Position numbers and translations under genes: made by a program
Shown here: in pieces, positions 1-9,163 of the stretch
Position numbering within the stretch: position 1 is the stretch's first letter
Layout of the letters: every line of letters starts with the position of its first letter
Notes under the pieces: model-generated
What the model was told of the DNA's origin: nothing
Seen by the model: only the letters and a program-made list of their open reading frames with translations
The model's database searches: none
NCBI GenBank assembly: GCA_028871795.1
Contig: JAGWMG010000011.1
Span: forward strand, 49,489-113,488
Source of the DNA: Alphaproteobacteria bacterium
Lineage (GTDB): Bacteria > Pseudomonadota > Alphaproteobacteria > Micropepsales > Micropepsaceae
Direction: 5' to 3'
DNA length: 64,000 nucleotides

Positions 1-1
1 C

Positions 2-145
2 GGCCGTACTTGCCACGCCAAACGCAAGCGCATCGACCAGGCGCTGGAGGCGGCGGGGCTCAAGGAGGAACGGCGCGCCTTCTATCGCGCCCTGGCGAAC
101 GCCGGGATGGGACGCGAAGCGGTCTTGATCGCGGTCAAATCGTGA
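2..145 (+). CDS. C-terminal end of an unidentified protein (partial)
   Basis: Open frame entering from the left edge, reading GRTCHAKRKRIDQALEAAG and ending in AVLIAVKS before TGA at 143-145. The last 47 residues are basic and helical, with no domain I recognise. The stop overlaps the GTG of the sulfotransferase by four bases (GTGA), typical of translationally coupled operon genes, so it is probably the preceding member of the same sugar-modification operon. The function cannot be judged from this fragment. Confidence 0.6.
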   Translation, partial: GRTCHAKRKRIDQALEAAGLKEERRAFYRALANAGMGREAVLIAVKS

Positions 146-978
146 GCCGGACGACTGAGGCCTTCTTCATCGTTTCGAGCGGGCGCTCCGGCACTGCCAT
201 GCTGCACAAGGCGTTGGCGGCCGCTCCGGACGTCGAGGCCCATCACGAATACATGGTGCATATCGTCCAGCCTTTGGCGGTACGGCGCTTTATGGGACTC
301 GCCGACGCCGCCGAGGCGAAACGTGTGCTCGCAGGAACCCACGTTGCCGCGATCCGTTACAGCAAAATGGAGCATTGGGGCGATTCGTCGAACAAGCTCT
401 CCTGGCTGATCCCCGAACTTGCCGAACTGCTGGCGGAGGCGAAGTTCGTCCATCTGGTGCGCGACGGACGCAAAGTCGCGAGTTCTTATCTCCACAAGCT
501 AGGAAACGAGTGCTACGACGACCGCTCCACGGCGATCTTGCGCGCGCATGCCGACGATCCGACTGCTATGCCGGCACCCCCGCCGGAAAAGAAATATTGG
601 TGGCCGTTGCCGCGCAAGGCCGATCCCTTGGCCGGCGTGTTTGCAGGCTACGACCAGTTCGAGCGCATCGCCTGGCATTGGTCGGAGATCAACCGCGTCA
701 TCCTGGAAGCGCTCGGGGAACTCCCGCCGCAGCGAAGCCTGTTCGTCCGCCTGGAGGATTTGCGTGCTGGCCCGAGCACGGCGCGCGCACTTTACGAATT
801 TCTTAACCTTCCCTACCGCGACGAATATTTTGCGATGTTCGCACGGCCTCACAACGTCAACCGCCCCGAGGATAAACTCCTCGACGAAAAACAACGCATG
901 CAGTTCGAGGCGATCGCGGGCCGCATGCTGGCGCGGCTGGGCTACGCTTCGCGGGCGGAATACGTAGTGAATTATTAA
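142..978 (+). CDS. Sulfotransferase family protein
   Basis: A 278-residue protein from the GTG at 142; the frame is open further upstream but that part overlaps the previous gene. It carries the 5'-phosphosulfate loop of PAPS-dependent sulfotransferases near residues 8-21 (FFIVSSGRSGTAML) and the 3'-phosphate motif near residues 104-116 (LVRDGRKVASSYL). Family members transfer sulfate from PAPS to sugars or other hydroxyls in the cytoplasm. It is the first complete gene of an operon of sugar-modifying enzymes, so a sulfated surface sugar is a reasonable inference. The acceptor is unknown. Confidence 0.82.
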   Translation: MSRTTEAFFIVSSGRSGTAMLHKALAAAPDVEAHHEYMVHIVQPLAVRRFMGLADAAEAKRVLAGTHVAAIRYSKMEHWGDSSNKLSWLIPELAELLAEAKFVHLVRDGRKVASSYLHKLGNECYDDRSTAILRAHADDPTAMPAPPPEKKYWWPLPRKADPLAGVFAGYDQFERIAWHWSEINRVILEALGELPPQRSLFVRLEDLRAGPSTARALYEFLNLPYRDEYFAMFARPHNVNRPEDKLLDEKQRMQFEAIAGRMLARLGYASRAEYVVNY

Positions 979-994
979 CAGTGAACAGTCGAAG

Positions 995-2200
995 ATGGTT
1001 ACCGGGTCGTTCCTGGACGTCTTCGACATGCCTGCGATCTGTGAACTCTGCCGCAACGATGCGCTGGAAGCGGTCTACACGCCGGAGCGCTCGCAACGAT
1101 GCATTCGCGTGCACATCTGTGCCAACTGCGGCCTGGTGCAAAGCCTGCCGCGCGCCGACCGTGCTCCGCGCAGGACCGCCGCGGTGTCGAGCGGCGCCGA
1201 TTGGGGCAATGTGCGCTACGGCAAGGGATTCCGCACCCAGATCGCCGTCGACGCCGTGTTGCGCCATCGCGGTCGCGCCGATTCCATTTCGCTTCTCGAC
1301 GTCGGCTCCAACCGCGGCCGCTTCGCGCGCGCGTTTCTGGCGGAAGCGCCGAATGCCGCCGTCGTCGCCGTCGAACCGGACGAACGCGTGGCGCAGTCCT
1401 GTGCGGAGCTGGAGCGCGCCGAACTCGTGGTCGCGCGCATCGAGGACGCCGCGCTCGAAAGCGGACGTTTCGACGTCGTCCATTCCTGCCACACCATCGA
1501 GCACCTCGCCCACCCCCGCGATGTCCTCGCCGATCATTGGCGCTGCCTGAAGGCCGGCGGACTTCTGGTTCTCGATGCTCCGAACATCGCCCTGATCGGG
1601 GCCGACGACATCGTCGAGGAATGGTTCATCGACAAGCATCTCACGCACTTCTCCGAGCGCACGCTCGTGCGCATGGTGGAGGCGGCCGGCTTCAAGATCA
1701 TCGAGAAGCCTGACAAGACCGATCCGGAAAACCTCTTCCTGGTCGCGGAAAAATCCGCCGCTGCGGCCGATAGAGTTGCGGGCGATTGGGAAGAAGTCGA
1801 AGAGGCGCACGCCCTGATCGCGGATTACCTCGCCGCGCGGGCGCGCAACCTCATCGCCCTTGGCGCCGTCGCCGCCGAACTGACGGCTTTGGCGCCGAGG
1901 GGCGTGGCGATATGGGGCGCCGGGCGGATTTTCGACACCCTGGTCGTGCACGGCGGCTTCGACACCAAGGCGCTGCGGCTCCTGATCGACACGCATTTGA
2001 GAGAGCATGTCGGCGAACGGCACGGCTGCGCGCTTACCGGTCCCGAGGCCCTGACGGATGCCCGCCCCGGCGTGATCGTCGTCATGTCGCGGGGGTTCGC
2101 GGGCGAAATCGCAGCGGAAGCCCGCAGGTTCGCGCCTACCGCGGAAATCCTTCTCTACACCGATCTGCTCAGCCGCGCGCGCACGCGCCTGGCTGCTTGA
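995..2200 (+). CDS. Zinc-ribbon class I SAM methyltransferase, sugar C-methyltransferase type
   Basis: About 400 residues. The N-terminus has two CxxC pairs (CELC, CANC) forming a putative zinc ribbon. The middle has a SAM-binding motif (DVGSNRG) and an HTIEHL segment. The C-terminal third has the WGAGRIF segment typical of the Methyltransf_14 domain. This three-part layout is that of TylCIII/NovU-like C-methyltransferases acting on NDP-ketosugars. The start could be ATG 995 or ATG 1028, nearer the first CxxC; neither has a strong ribosome site. It lies 16 bp after the sulfotransferase and 11 bp before the transketolase. Substrate assignment is inference. Confidence 0.8.
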   Translation: MVTGSFLDVFDMPAICELCRNDALEAVYTPERSQRCIRVHICANCGLVQSLPRADRAPRRTAAVSSGADWGNVRYGKGFRTQIAVDAVLRHRGRADSISLLDVGSNRGRFARAFLAEAPNAAVVAVEPDERVAQSCAELERAELVVARIEDAALESGRFDVVHSCHTIEHLAHPRDVLADHWRCLKAGGLLVLDAPNIALIGADDIVEEWFIDKHLTHFSERTLVRMVEAAGFKIIEKPDKTDPENLFLVAEKSAAAADRVAGDWEEVEEAHALIADYLAARARNLIALGAVAAELTALAPRGVAIWGAGRIFDTLVVHGGFDTKALRLLIDTHLREHVGERHGCALTGPEALTDARPGVIVVMSRGFAGEIAAEARRFAPTAEILLYTDLLSRARTRLAA

Positions 2201-2211
2201 GGGGAGTCGTT

Positions 2212-3120
2212 ATGACGAGTGCAAAAATCACAGTCCGAAACGGCGCGATCCCGGCGGACGCGCCAGACACCGACATCGAGGTCCAGATCGCCGACGCCGC
2301 CCGCTTCGTCCGGCGCCACACCATCGCGTCCATTTTCCGAGCCGGCTCCGGCCATCCCGGGGGAGCGCTTTCCTGCGCCGACATCCTGGCGTGCCTGTTC
2401 GGCGCCGAATTGAATGTCTGGCCGTCTGGAACGGATGAACGCCTGCGGGACCGGTTCGTTCTTTCGAAGGGCCATGCCTGCCCCGCGCTTTATGCCATCG
2501 GCGCCTATCATGGGTTCTGCGACAAAACCGCAGCGCTGGCGCTAAGGAAACTCGGCAGCCCGTTCCAGGGCCATCCCCATGTGCGCGATCTGCCCTGGGT
2601 CGAGACCAGCACGGGCTCGCTCGGCCAGGGTTTCTCCGTCGCGCTCGGCATGGCGATGGGCATGAAGCTGCAGAAGATGCCTTCGCGCACCTACGTCGTG
2701 CTCGGCGACGGCGAACTGCAGGAAGGCGAGGTCTGGGAAGCCGCGATGTGCGCGGCGCATCACAAGCTCGACAATCTCTGCGCCATCGTCGACTACAACA
2801 AGCTGCAGAGCGACGCCTCCAACGACGTCATCATGCGGATCGAGCCGCTGGCGGACAAATGGCGCGCCTTCGGCTGGACCGTCTTCGAGATCGACGGCCA
2901 CAACATTCCCGAAATTCTTTCGACACTGCATCTGGCAGCGTCCACCCATAACCATCCCTCGGTCCTCATCGCCCACACCGTGAAAGGCAAAGGCGTGCCT
3001 TACATGGAAAATGGACCGGCCTGGCACGGCAGCGTCAAGCTCACGCGCCAGCAGGCCGAAGAGGCACTCGCCGCGTTGGGTGCGGACCGGCAGGAAATCA
3101 TGGAGCTTCTCGATGTTTGA
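2212..3120 (+). CDS. Transketolase, N-terminal (ThDP-binding) subunit
   Basis: 302 residues from ATG 2212, preceded by GGGGAG. It has the GSGHPGGALS segment and the thiamine-diphosphate motif GDGELQEGEVWE ending in DYN, i.e. the PP domain of transketolase without the Pyr and C-terminal domains. The next gene, overlapping by 8 bp, supplies those, so the two should form one heteromeric transketolase. Stand-alone split transketolases inside sugar-modification operons are usually taken to move two-carbon units in specialised sugar synthesis rather than in the pentose phosphate pathway. That role is inferred from context. Confidence 0.88.
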   Translation: MTSAKITVRNGAIPADAPDTDIEVQIADAARFVRRHTIASIFRAGSGHPGGALSCADILACLFGAELNVWPSGTDERLRDRFVLSKGHACPALYAIGAYHGFCDKTAALALRKLGSPFQGHPHVRDLPWVETSTGSLGQGFSVALGMAMGMKLQKMPSRTYVVLGDGELQEGEVWEAAMCAAHHKLDNLCAIVDYNKLQSDASNDVIMRIEPLADKWRAFGWTVFEIDGHNIPEILSTLHLAASTHNHPSVLIAHTVKGKGVPYMENGPAWHGSVKLTRQQAEEALAALGADRQEIMELLDV

Positions 3121-4096
3121 CAACAACGTTTCCGCTCCCGCTCTCATCGGCACCTCCGGCGATTCGCTGCGCGAAGCCTTCGGCAAGGCGCTCGCCGCCA
3201 TCGCCGACGAGTTTCCCAAGCTGGTCGTGCTCGACGCTGACGTCGCCGGCGGCACCGGCGTCCACCATTTCCGCAAGGCGCATCCAGAGCGCCTGATCCA
3301 GTTCGGCATCGCCGAGCAGAACATGATGGCGGCGGCCGGCGGCCTGGCCGCGGTGGGCATGCTGCCCGTGGTCACCGGCTTCGCCGTGTTCCTGTCGCGC
3401 GCCTTCGAGCAGGCCAGGCTTTCGATCAGCTACTGCAAACGCAATGCGAAGATCGTGGCCAGCCATCCCGGCCTCGACGTCGGCCCCGACGGTGGCTCGG
3501 CGCAGGCGCTCGAGGACATCGCGGCGTTCCGCGCCATCCCTGGCATGACCGTGATCTCGCCCGCCGATCCCTACGAGACCGCGCTGGCGACGCGCGCGAT
3601 CCTGGAATTCGAAGGGCCGGTCTACATGCGCACCGGCCGCAGCGCTGCCAGACGACTGTTCGGCGACGACCATGTCTTCGAGATCGGCAAAGGCGAAATC
3701 ATCCGCCACGGACACGATGTGACGCTGGTGGCCTGCGGCGTCGAAGTCGCCCGCGCCCTGGACGCGGCCGATCTTCTCATCGACGCGGGCATCTCCGCGC
3801 GCGTCGTCAACATGGCGACGATCAAGCCGATCGACATCGAACTCCTGGCGCGCTGCGCCAGGGAGACCGGCGCCATCGTGACGGCGGAAGACCACAACAT
3901 CCATGGCGGCCTGGGCAGCGCCGTGGCCGAAGCCGTGGCCAAGGTCCATCCCTGCCCGATCGAGTTCGTGGGCGTGAACGACACCTTCGGCACCTCCGGC
4001 GAACCGGACGAATTGGCCGATCATTTCGCCATCACGGCGCCGTTCATCGCCAAGTCCGCCGAACGCGCCGTCGCGCGCAAGCGGGGCCTGCAATGA
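3113..4096 (+). CDS. Transketolase, C-terminal subunit
   Basis: 327 residues starting at the ATG inside the end of the previous gene (8-bp overlap). It contains the pyrimidine-binding segment with the activating glutamate (FGIAEQNMMAAAGG) and the C-terminal transketolase domain (GSAVAEAVAKVHP, FGTSGEPDELADHF). It pairs with the N-terminal subunit to form active sites at the interface. It overlaps the SDR gene by four bases (ATGA). The tight coupling of both subunits to tailoring enzymes indicates a dedicated pathway enzyme. Confidence 0.88.
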   Translation: MFDNNVSAPALIGTSGDSLREAFGKALAAIADEFPKLVVLDADVAGGTGVHHFRKAHPERLIQFGIAEQNMMAAAGGLAAVGMLPVVTGFAVFLSRAFEQARLSISYCKRNAKIVASHPGLDVGPDGGSAQALEDIAAFRAIPGMTVISPADPYETALATRAILEFEGPVYMRTGRSAARRLFGDDHVFEIGKGEIIRHGHDVTLVACGVEVARALDAADLLIDAGISARVVNMATIKPIDIELLARCARETGAIVTAEDHNIHGGLGSAVAEAVAKVHPCPIEFVGVNDTFGTSGEPDELADHFAITAPFIAKSAERAVARKRGLQ

Positions 4097-4845
4097 GCCG
4101 CTTTTCGCTGGCCGGAAAATGCGCCGTGGTCACCGGTGCCAGCCGCGGCATCGGCCGCGCCATCGCTCTGGGTCTCGCGGAAGCGGGGGCGGACGTCGCC
4201 CTGACGTTCCGCCAGAACCGCGGCGAAGCCGAAAATGTCGTCCGGCAGATCGAAACCATGGGCCGGCGCGCGCTCGCCTTGCAGATGGACGTCACCGAGC
4301 GGGCCAGCGTCGCGGCCGCGGCCAAGGACGCGGCCGGCATCGGAGCTATCTCGATCCTGGTCAACAATGCGGGAATCAACAAGCCGGCGGATTTCGACCG
4401 TATCGCCGACGAGGATTGGGACACCGTCCTCGCCACGAATCTGAGAGGCCCGTTCGTCTGCGCCCAGATCTTCCTGCCGTTGTTGGCCGAAGCGGGCGGC
4501 GGCAGCATCGTCCACATCTCTTCCGTCAGCGGCCAATACGGCGGACCGCGCACCGCGCATTACGCCGCGTCGAAGGCGGGACTGATCTCTTTGGCGCAGG
4601 TCGTCGCGCGCTTCGGCGCGCCGCATGGCGTCCGTTCGAACACGATTGCGGCCGGGCTGATCGCTTCGGATATGGCGGCGGCGGGCATGGCGGCGGCGAG
4701 CGTGCAGAAAGCGGCCGAGGCCATCATCCTCAAGCGTCTCGGGCTCGCCCGCGAAGTCGCCGACGCGGCGGTGTTCCTCGCCAGCGACGCCTCGTCCTAC
4801 ATCACGGCGCAGACCCTCAACGTCAACGGCGGACTGTACTTCTAA
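4093..4845 (+). CDS. SDR-family oxidoreductase
   Basis: 250 residues, a classical short-chain dehydrogenase: TGASRGIG cofactor loop near residue 15, NNAG near residue 90, catalytic Ser in HISSVSG and YAASK near residues 155-160. It resembles FabG-like 3-oxoacyl reductases but sits in a sugar operon, so it more likely reduces or oxidises a sugar intermediate, perhaps the transketolase product. The start overlaps the preceding stop (ATGA) and the stop shares one base with the ATP-grasp start. Confidence 0.85.
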   Translation: MSRFSLAGKCAVVTGASRGIGRAIALGLAEAGADVALTFRQNRGEAENVVRQIETMGRRALALQMDVTERASVAAAAKDAAGIGAISILVNNAGINKPADFDRIADEDWDTVLATNLRGPFVCAQIFLPLLAEAGGGSIVHISSVSGQYGGPRTAHYAASKAGLISLAQVVARFGAPHGVRSNTIAAGLIASDMAAAGMAAASVQKAAEAIILKRLGLAREVADAAVFLASDASSYITAQTLNVNGGLYF

Positions 4846-6062
4846 TGAGCAAGACGCTGCTGATCGTTTCCGGCGGCGTCGAAGCGGCCGACGCGGCGCT
4901 CCGCGCCAAGCAGATGGGACTGCACGTCGTGGTCTCGGACATTAACCCGGAGGCGCCCGGCTTCGCCCATGCGGATTCCCGCCTGATCGCGGACGTCTAC
5001 GGCCCGCAGGAAACGGCCGCGGCGGCGCAACGCTACAGCCGCAAGGTCCGCAGGATCGACGGCGTGATCTGCGTCGCAGCCGACGCGCCCTTGACCACGG
5101 CGGCGGTGTGCGAACGTCTCGCTCTGCCGGGCCTGTCGCGCGCCAGCGCCGAACTGGCTTGCGACAAACTGGCGATGAAACGCCGCTTCGCCGAAGCCGG
5201 CGTTCCCGTGCCCTGGTTCTGCGAAATCGAAACGCCGCAGGCCCTGCAGCGCGTCGCCGTCGAACGCGGGCGCGAGCTGGTGATCAAGCCGGTCGACAGC
5301 CGAGGTTCGCGCGGCGTGCAGCGCATCTCGCGTGTCGAGGACCTGACCAGGGCCTTCCTGCTGGCCCGCTCCCATTCTCCCAGCGAGCGCGTCATGGTCG
5401 AGCAGTATCTCGACGGACCGCAAATCTCCACGGAATCCGTCGTCGTCGGCGGGCGCTGCCATACGCCCGGTTTTTCCGATCGCAATTACGAATATCTGGA
5501 GCGCTATGCGCCGTTCTTCATCGAGAACGGCGGCGACCTCCCCAGCCATCTGGCGCCCGCGCTGCAGGCGAAAGTGAAGGACGTCGTGGCGCGCGCCGCC
5601 GCGGCGCTCGGCGTGACCAACGGAACGGTCAAGGGCGACGTCGTCGTCCATGAAGGTGAAGCCTACATCATCGAACTAGCGGCGCGGTTGTCCGGCGGTT
5701 TTTTCTGCACGCGAGAGATCCCCCTCAACACGGGCGTCGATTTCGTCGGCGCGGCCATCAAGGTGGCGCTGGGCGAGCCGGTGGAATTAGCTGATCTGGA
5801 GCCGCAATACCAGAAACCGATCATCCAGCGTTACGCTTTTCCGCCCGCCGGCCGCGTGGTGTCGATTTCCGGCGCCGACGACGCCCGCAAGGTCGAAGGC
5901 GTCATCGACGTCGTCGTCACCGCAAAGCTGGGCGACGTCATTCCGCCGGCCGGCGACAAGCGCCCTTCCGCCGCCATGGTGCTCGCCACCGGGCCGGCAC
6001 GCGACATCGCCCTCAAAGCAGCGAACGAAGCGCTCGCCTGCCTCAGGATAAAGACGGCATGA
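4845..6062 (+). CDS. ATP-grasp carboxylate-amine ligase-like protein
   Basis: 405 residues. It begins MSKTLLIVSGGVEAADAA, like the pre-ATP-grasp Rossmann domain of carbamoyl-phosphate-synthase/biotin-carboxylase-type enzymes. An ATP-grasp core follows (KPVDSRGSRGVQ, EQYLDGPQIS, IELAARLSGGFF). The family joins a carboxylate to an amine or thiol with ATP hydrolysis. Here it could attach an amino acid to an amino sugar or activate a carboxylated sugar. The start is fixed by TAATG: the stop of the SDR and this ATG share one A. It overlaps the next gene by ATGA. Confidence 0.8.
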   Translation: MSKTLLIVSGGVEAADAALRAKQMGLHVVVSDINPEAPGFAHADSRLIADVYGPQETAAAAQRYSRKVRRIDGVICVAADAPLTTAAVCERLALPGLSRASAELACDKLAMKRRFAEAGVPVPWFCEIETPQALQRVAVERGRELVIKPVDSRGSRGVQRISRVEDLTRAFLLARSHSPSERVMVEQYLDGPQISTESVVVGGRCHTPGFSDRNYEYLERYAPFFIENGGDLPSHLAPALQAKVKDVVARAAAALGVTNGTVKGDVVVHEGEAYIIELAARLSGGFFCTREIPLNTGVDFVGAAIKVALGEPVELADLEPQYQKPIIQRYAFPPAGRVVSISGADDARKVEGVIDVVVTAKLGDVIPPAGDKRPSAAMVLATGPARDIALKAANEALACLRIKTA

Positions 6063-8011
6063 ACGCGCCGCTTCCCGACCGCCACTTCGACCTTGCGGCG
6101 GGCACGCTGCAGTTGTTCGCGTTCTTCCATTTGAATCTCGCCTTCTCCTCGATCGAGGAAGAACAACGCGGCGAGGTCATCGCGCGCTGTTATTGGCCCC
6201 TTCTGCGCATGGCCGAAACGCACGGACCGATCGGCGTCGAGGCGACCGGCTTCACGCTGGAAGAGATTGCGGCGCGGGATCCATCCTGGATCGACAAGTT
6301 GAAAGAACTCATCGTGTCGCGGCGTGTGGAGTTGATCGGCGCCGGTTACACACAAATGATCGGCCCGTTGGTCCCAGCCCGTGTCACCGAGGCCAATCTC
6401 GCCATCGGCAACCGCGTCTACCGCCGCCTGCTGCGCCTGCAGCCGACGATCGCGCTGGTGAACGAACAGGCTTATTCGGGCGGATTGGTCGGTCTCTACC
6501 TCGATGCAGGCTACCAGACGCTGTTGATGGACTGGGACAATCCTGCGTCGCATCACCAATGGCCCGCCGCAGCGGGCTACACGCCCCAGCGCGCGCTTGG
6601 CGCCGACGGCCGCACGATCGGCTTGTTGTGGACCAATACCGTCGCTTTCCAGAAACTTCAGCGCTTCGCCCAGGGCGACATCGCACTGGACGAATATCTT
6701 TCCTATGTCCGCGCCCGGCGCGGCGACGGCATACGGGCGCTTTGCGTTTACGCCAGCGACGCGGAAATCTTCGATTTCAGGCCGGGGCGTTATCGTACCG
6801 AAGGGCAATTGAACGAGCCCGGAGAATGGACGCGGCTGGAAGAGGCTTTCACCAAGCTTGCGCAAGAACCTTCCTGCACCTTGGTTCTACCTTCGCAGGT
6901 TCTCGCGGCGGCGCAGCCCGAGCAGCAGCCGCTGCGGCTGGAGACCGCCGCCTGTCCAATCCCGGTCAAGAAGCAGCGCAAGTACAATCTGTCGCGCTGG
7001 GCGGTCACCGGCCGCGACGACCTTGCGATCAACGCCGCCTGCGAAAGCATTTATCGCGGCCTGGCCGCGGCGGACGCGGATCTGCCGGACTGGAAAGAGC
7101 TGTGCTATCTGTGGTCGAGCGATTTTCGCACCCACATCACCGACAGGCGCTGGGACGAATTCCGCCGCCGGCTTCGTGCAGCGCAGCTGCGATGGGGCCT
7201 GCCGCCGCCGGCGCCACCGCCGATACCGCGCGGAGCTGCGCTGGCCGCGCGCCATCTCGACGTCGTCACGCCGTCGCTGGCCGCCCGCCTCGATCGCCGC
7301 CGTGGCCTGGCACTGACCTCCGTGCAATTCAACGGCCCGCCGTTGATCGGCAATCTTCCTCACGGCCATTTCGACGACATCGCGCTACAGGCTGATTGGT
7401 ACACCGGCAACAGCGTTTTCGAAGCGCCCGGCGAACACAAGGTCACCGATCTGGAATGGTGCAAGGCGTATCTGTGGAATGACGGCGGCGACGTGCTGGC
7501 CTTCGCACGCATCGAGACGCCCAAGGGCCCGATCGACAAGACATTGCGTTTTCACGCCCGTGCGCCGCGGATCGACTTCGACCTCACCTTCCATTGGGAA
7601 GATTGGGGCAAGGGTAGCCTGCGGCTGGGTCATCTGACGCTGCTTCCGGACGCGTTCGATTGGGACAAGCTCTGCTTAACGACGCACAACGGCGGTAAGG
7701 ATTGCGAAACCTTTTCCCTCGCCGGCGAGACTGTCGACCACGGCGCGCCGGTGTCGTTCCTGGTTTCGTCTTCGCACGGCCTGGCGATGACCGAAGGCTG
7801 GGCGGAACTCGGCGACGACAAGTACCGCGTGCGGATCGAAGTGGACCGCTCGACGGCGCCGATGCTTGGGCTTCTGACGCATAAACGCGTCGGCGGCAGC
7901 CTGTTCTGCCAGCTGGCGCTTTCGGCGCTGGAATTGGACGATACGCGCAAACCTTCGCCGTTCGGCCCCGGCCCGCGGCGCTTCCGCTTCAGCGTTGCTA
8001 TGGCGCATTGA
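6059..8011 (+). CDS. Glycoside hydrolase family 57-like protein
   Basis: 650 residues starting at the ATGA overlap with the ATP-grasp gene. The N-terminal 300 residues look like the GH57/38 seven-stranded barrel: FFHLNLAFSS at the start, NEQAYSGGLVGLYLDAGY, LLMDWDNPASHHQW, and a YASDAEIFDFRPGRY segment where an Asp catalyst would sit. The C-terminal half is beta-rich. GH57 members act on alpha-glucans and related sugars. No signal peptide is visible, so it is probably cytoplasmic and may trim or transfer the sugar made by this operon. The exact activity is unknown. Confidence 0.7.
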   Translation: MNAPLPDRHFDLAAGTLQLFAFFHLNLAFSSIEEEQRGEVIARCYWPLLRMAETHGPIGVEATGFTLEEIAARDPSWIDKLKELIVSRRVELIGAGYTQMIGPLVPARVTEANLAIGNRVYRRLLRLQPTIALVNEQAYSGGLVGLYLDAGYQTLLMDWDNPASHHQWPAAAGYTPQRALGADGRTIGLLWTNTVAFQKLQRFAQGDIALDEYLSYVRARRGDGIRALCVYASDAEIFDFRPGRYRTEGQLNEPGEWTRLEEAFTKLAQEPSCTLVLPSQVLAAAQPEQQPLRLETAACPIPVKKQRKYNLSRWAVTGRDDLAINAACESIYRGLAAADADLPDWKELCYLWSSDFRTHITDRRWDEFRRRLRAAQLRWGLPPPAPPPIPRGAALAARHLDVVTPSLAARLDRRRGLALTSVQFNGPPLIGNLPHGHFDDIALQADWYTGNSVFEAPGEHKVTDLEWCKAYLWNDGGDVLAFARIETPKGPIDKTLRFHARAPRIDFDLTFHWEDWGKGSLRLGHLTLLPDAFDWDKLCLTTHNGGKDCETFSLAGETVDHGAPVSFLVSSSHGLAMTEGWAELGDDKYRVRIEVDRSTAPMLGLLTHKRVGGSLFCQLALSALELDDTRKPSPFGPGPRRFRFSVAMAH

Positions 8012-8065
8012 GGAGCCGGTAACCAATTTCTGTAACCATGATTTCCGCAAAAACGGGGTGAATCC

Positions 8066-9163
8066 ATGGCGCAGCGGGCAAAGAAGATCTTTCTGGCGAG
8101 TGAAATCGACGATGACGTCATCACGCCTGCATCCGCTCCCTTGCGCGATTTCACCCAGCCCTGGCTCGATCTCAACGACAAGGCCGTTCTGATCACCGGC
8201 GGAACCGGCTCGTTCGGCAAGCATTTCGTGCGCACGATCATCGGCCAGTACAAACCGCGCCGCGTCGTCATCTTCTCGCGCGACGAGATGAAACAATACG
8301 AGATGCAGCAGGTCTTCCCGACCGAGCAGTATCCCTTCATGCGCTATTTCATCGGCGACGTGCGCGACCGCGACCGCCTCGAACTGGCGATGCGCGACGT
8401 CGATTACGTCATTCACGCCGCCGCCCTGAAGCAGGTTCCGACCGCCGAATACAATCCCTTCGAGTGCATCCGCACCAACGTCTTCGGCGCCGAGAACGTG
8501 GTGTCCGCCTCGCTCAGGCGCAACGTTCGCAAGGTCATCGCGCTGTCGACCGACAAGGCCGCCAATCCCGTCAACCTCTACGGCGCCTCCAAGCTCGCCT
8601 CCGACAAGATTTTCGTCGCCGCCAACAACCTTGCCGGCGCCGACGGAACGCGGTTTGCGGTGGTGCGTTACGGCAATGTCGCGGGCTCGCGCGGCTCCGT
8701 CCTTCCCTTCTTCAAGAAACTGGCCGAAGGCGGTGCGCGCGAATTGCCGATCACCGATCCGCGCATGACGCGCTTCTGGATCACGCTGACCCAGGGCGTC
8801 AATTTCGTGCTTTCGAGCATGGAACTGTCGCGGGGCGGCGAGATCTTCGTTCCCAAGATTCCTTCCACCACGATCACCGGGCTTGCCAGCCTGATCGGAC
8901 CGGCGCTCGGCCACAAGGTCGTGGGCATCCGTCCCGGCGAGAAGCTGCACGAGACGATGATTCCCGCCGACGATTCGCATTGGACGGTCGAACTCGACGA
9001 CCGTTACGTGATCCTCGCCAGTTTCGCCGCGGCGGCCCGCGAAGCCTATCTCAACCGCGGCGCCAAGCCCGTCTGCGAGGACTTCTGCTATTCGAGCGAC
9101 GCCAATCCGGAACGACTTGACGCGCGCGGCCTGCAACAGCTGTTGTTGGAGGCCTTCGCGTGA
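8066..9163 (+). CDS. pseB: PseB-like UDP-N-acetylglucosamine 4,6-dehydratase (inverting type)
   Basis: 365 residues; extended SDR with GGTGSFGKHFV near residue 42, DKAANP, the YGASK catalytic pair and VRYGNVAGSRGSVLPFF. These match FlaA1/PseB (FlmA in Caulobacter), which makes UDP-4-keto-6-deoxy-AltNAc, the first step to pseudaminic acid used on flagellin. About 35 residues precede the Rossmann fold, longer than usual, with no other ATG before the fold. The 54-bp gap upstream ends in GGGGTG. It overlaps the aminotransferase by four bases (GTGA). Confidence 0.87.
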   Translation: MAQRAKKIFLASEIDDDVITPASAPLRDFTQPWLDLNDKAVLITGGTGSFGKHFVRTIIGQYKPRRVVIFSRDEMKQYEMQQVFPTEQYPFMRYFIGDVRDRDRLELAMRDVDYVIHAAALKQVPTAEYNPFECIRTNVFGAENVVSASLRRNVRKVIALSTDKAANPVNLYGASKLASDKIFVAANNLAGADGTRFAVVRYGNVAGSRGSVLPFFKKLAEGGARELPITDPRMTRFWITLTQGVNFVLSSMELSRGGEIFVPKIPSTTITGLASLIGPALGHKVVGIRPGEKLHETMIPADDSHWTVELDDRYVILASFAAAAREAYLNRGAKPVCEDFCYSSDANPERLDARGLQQLLLEAFA

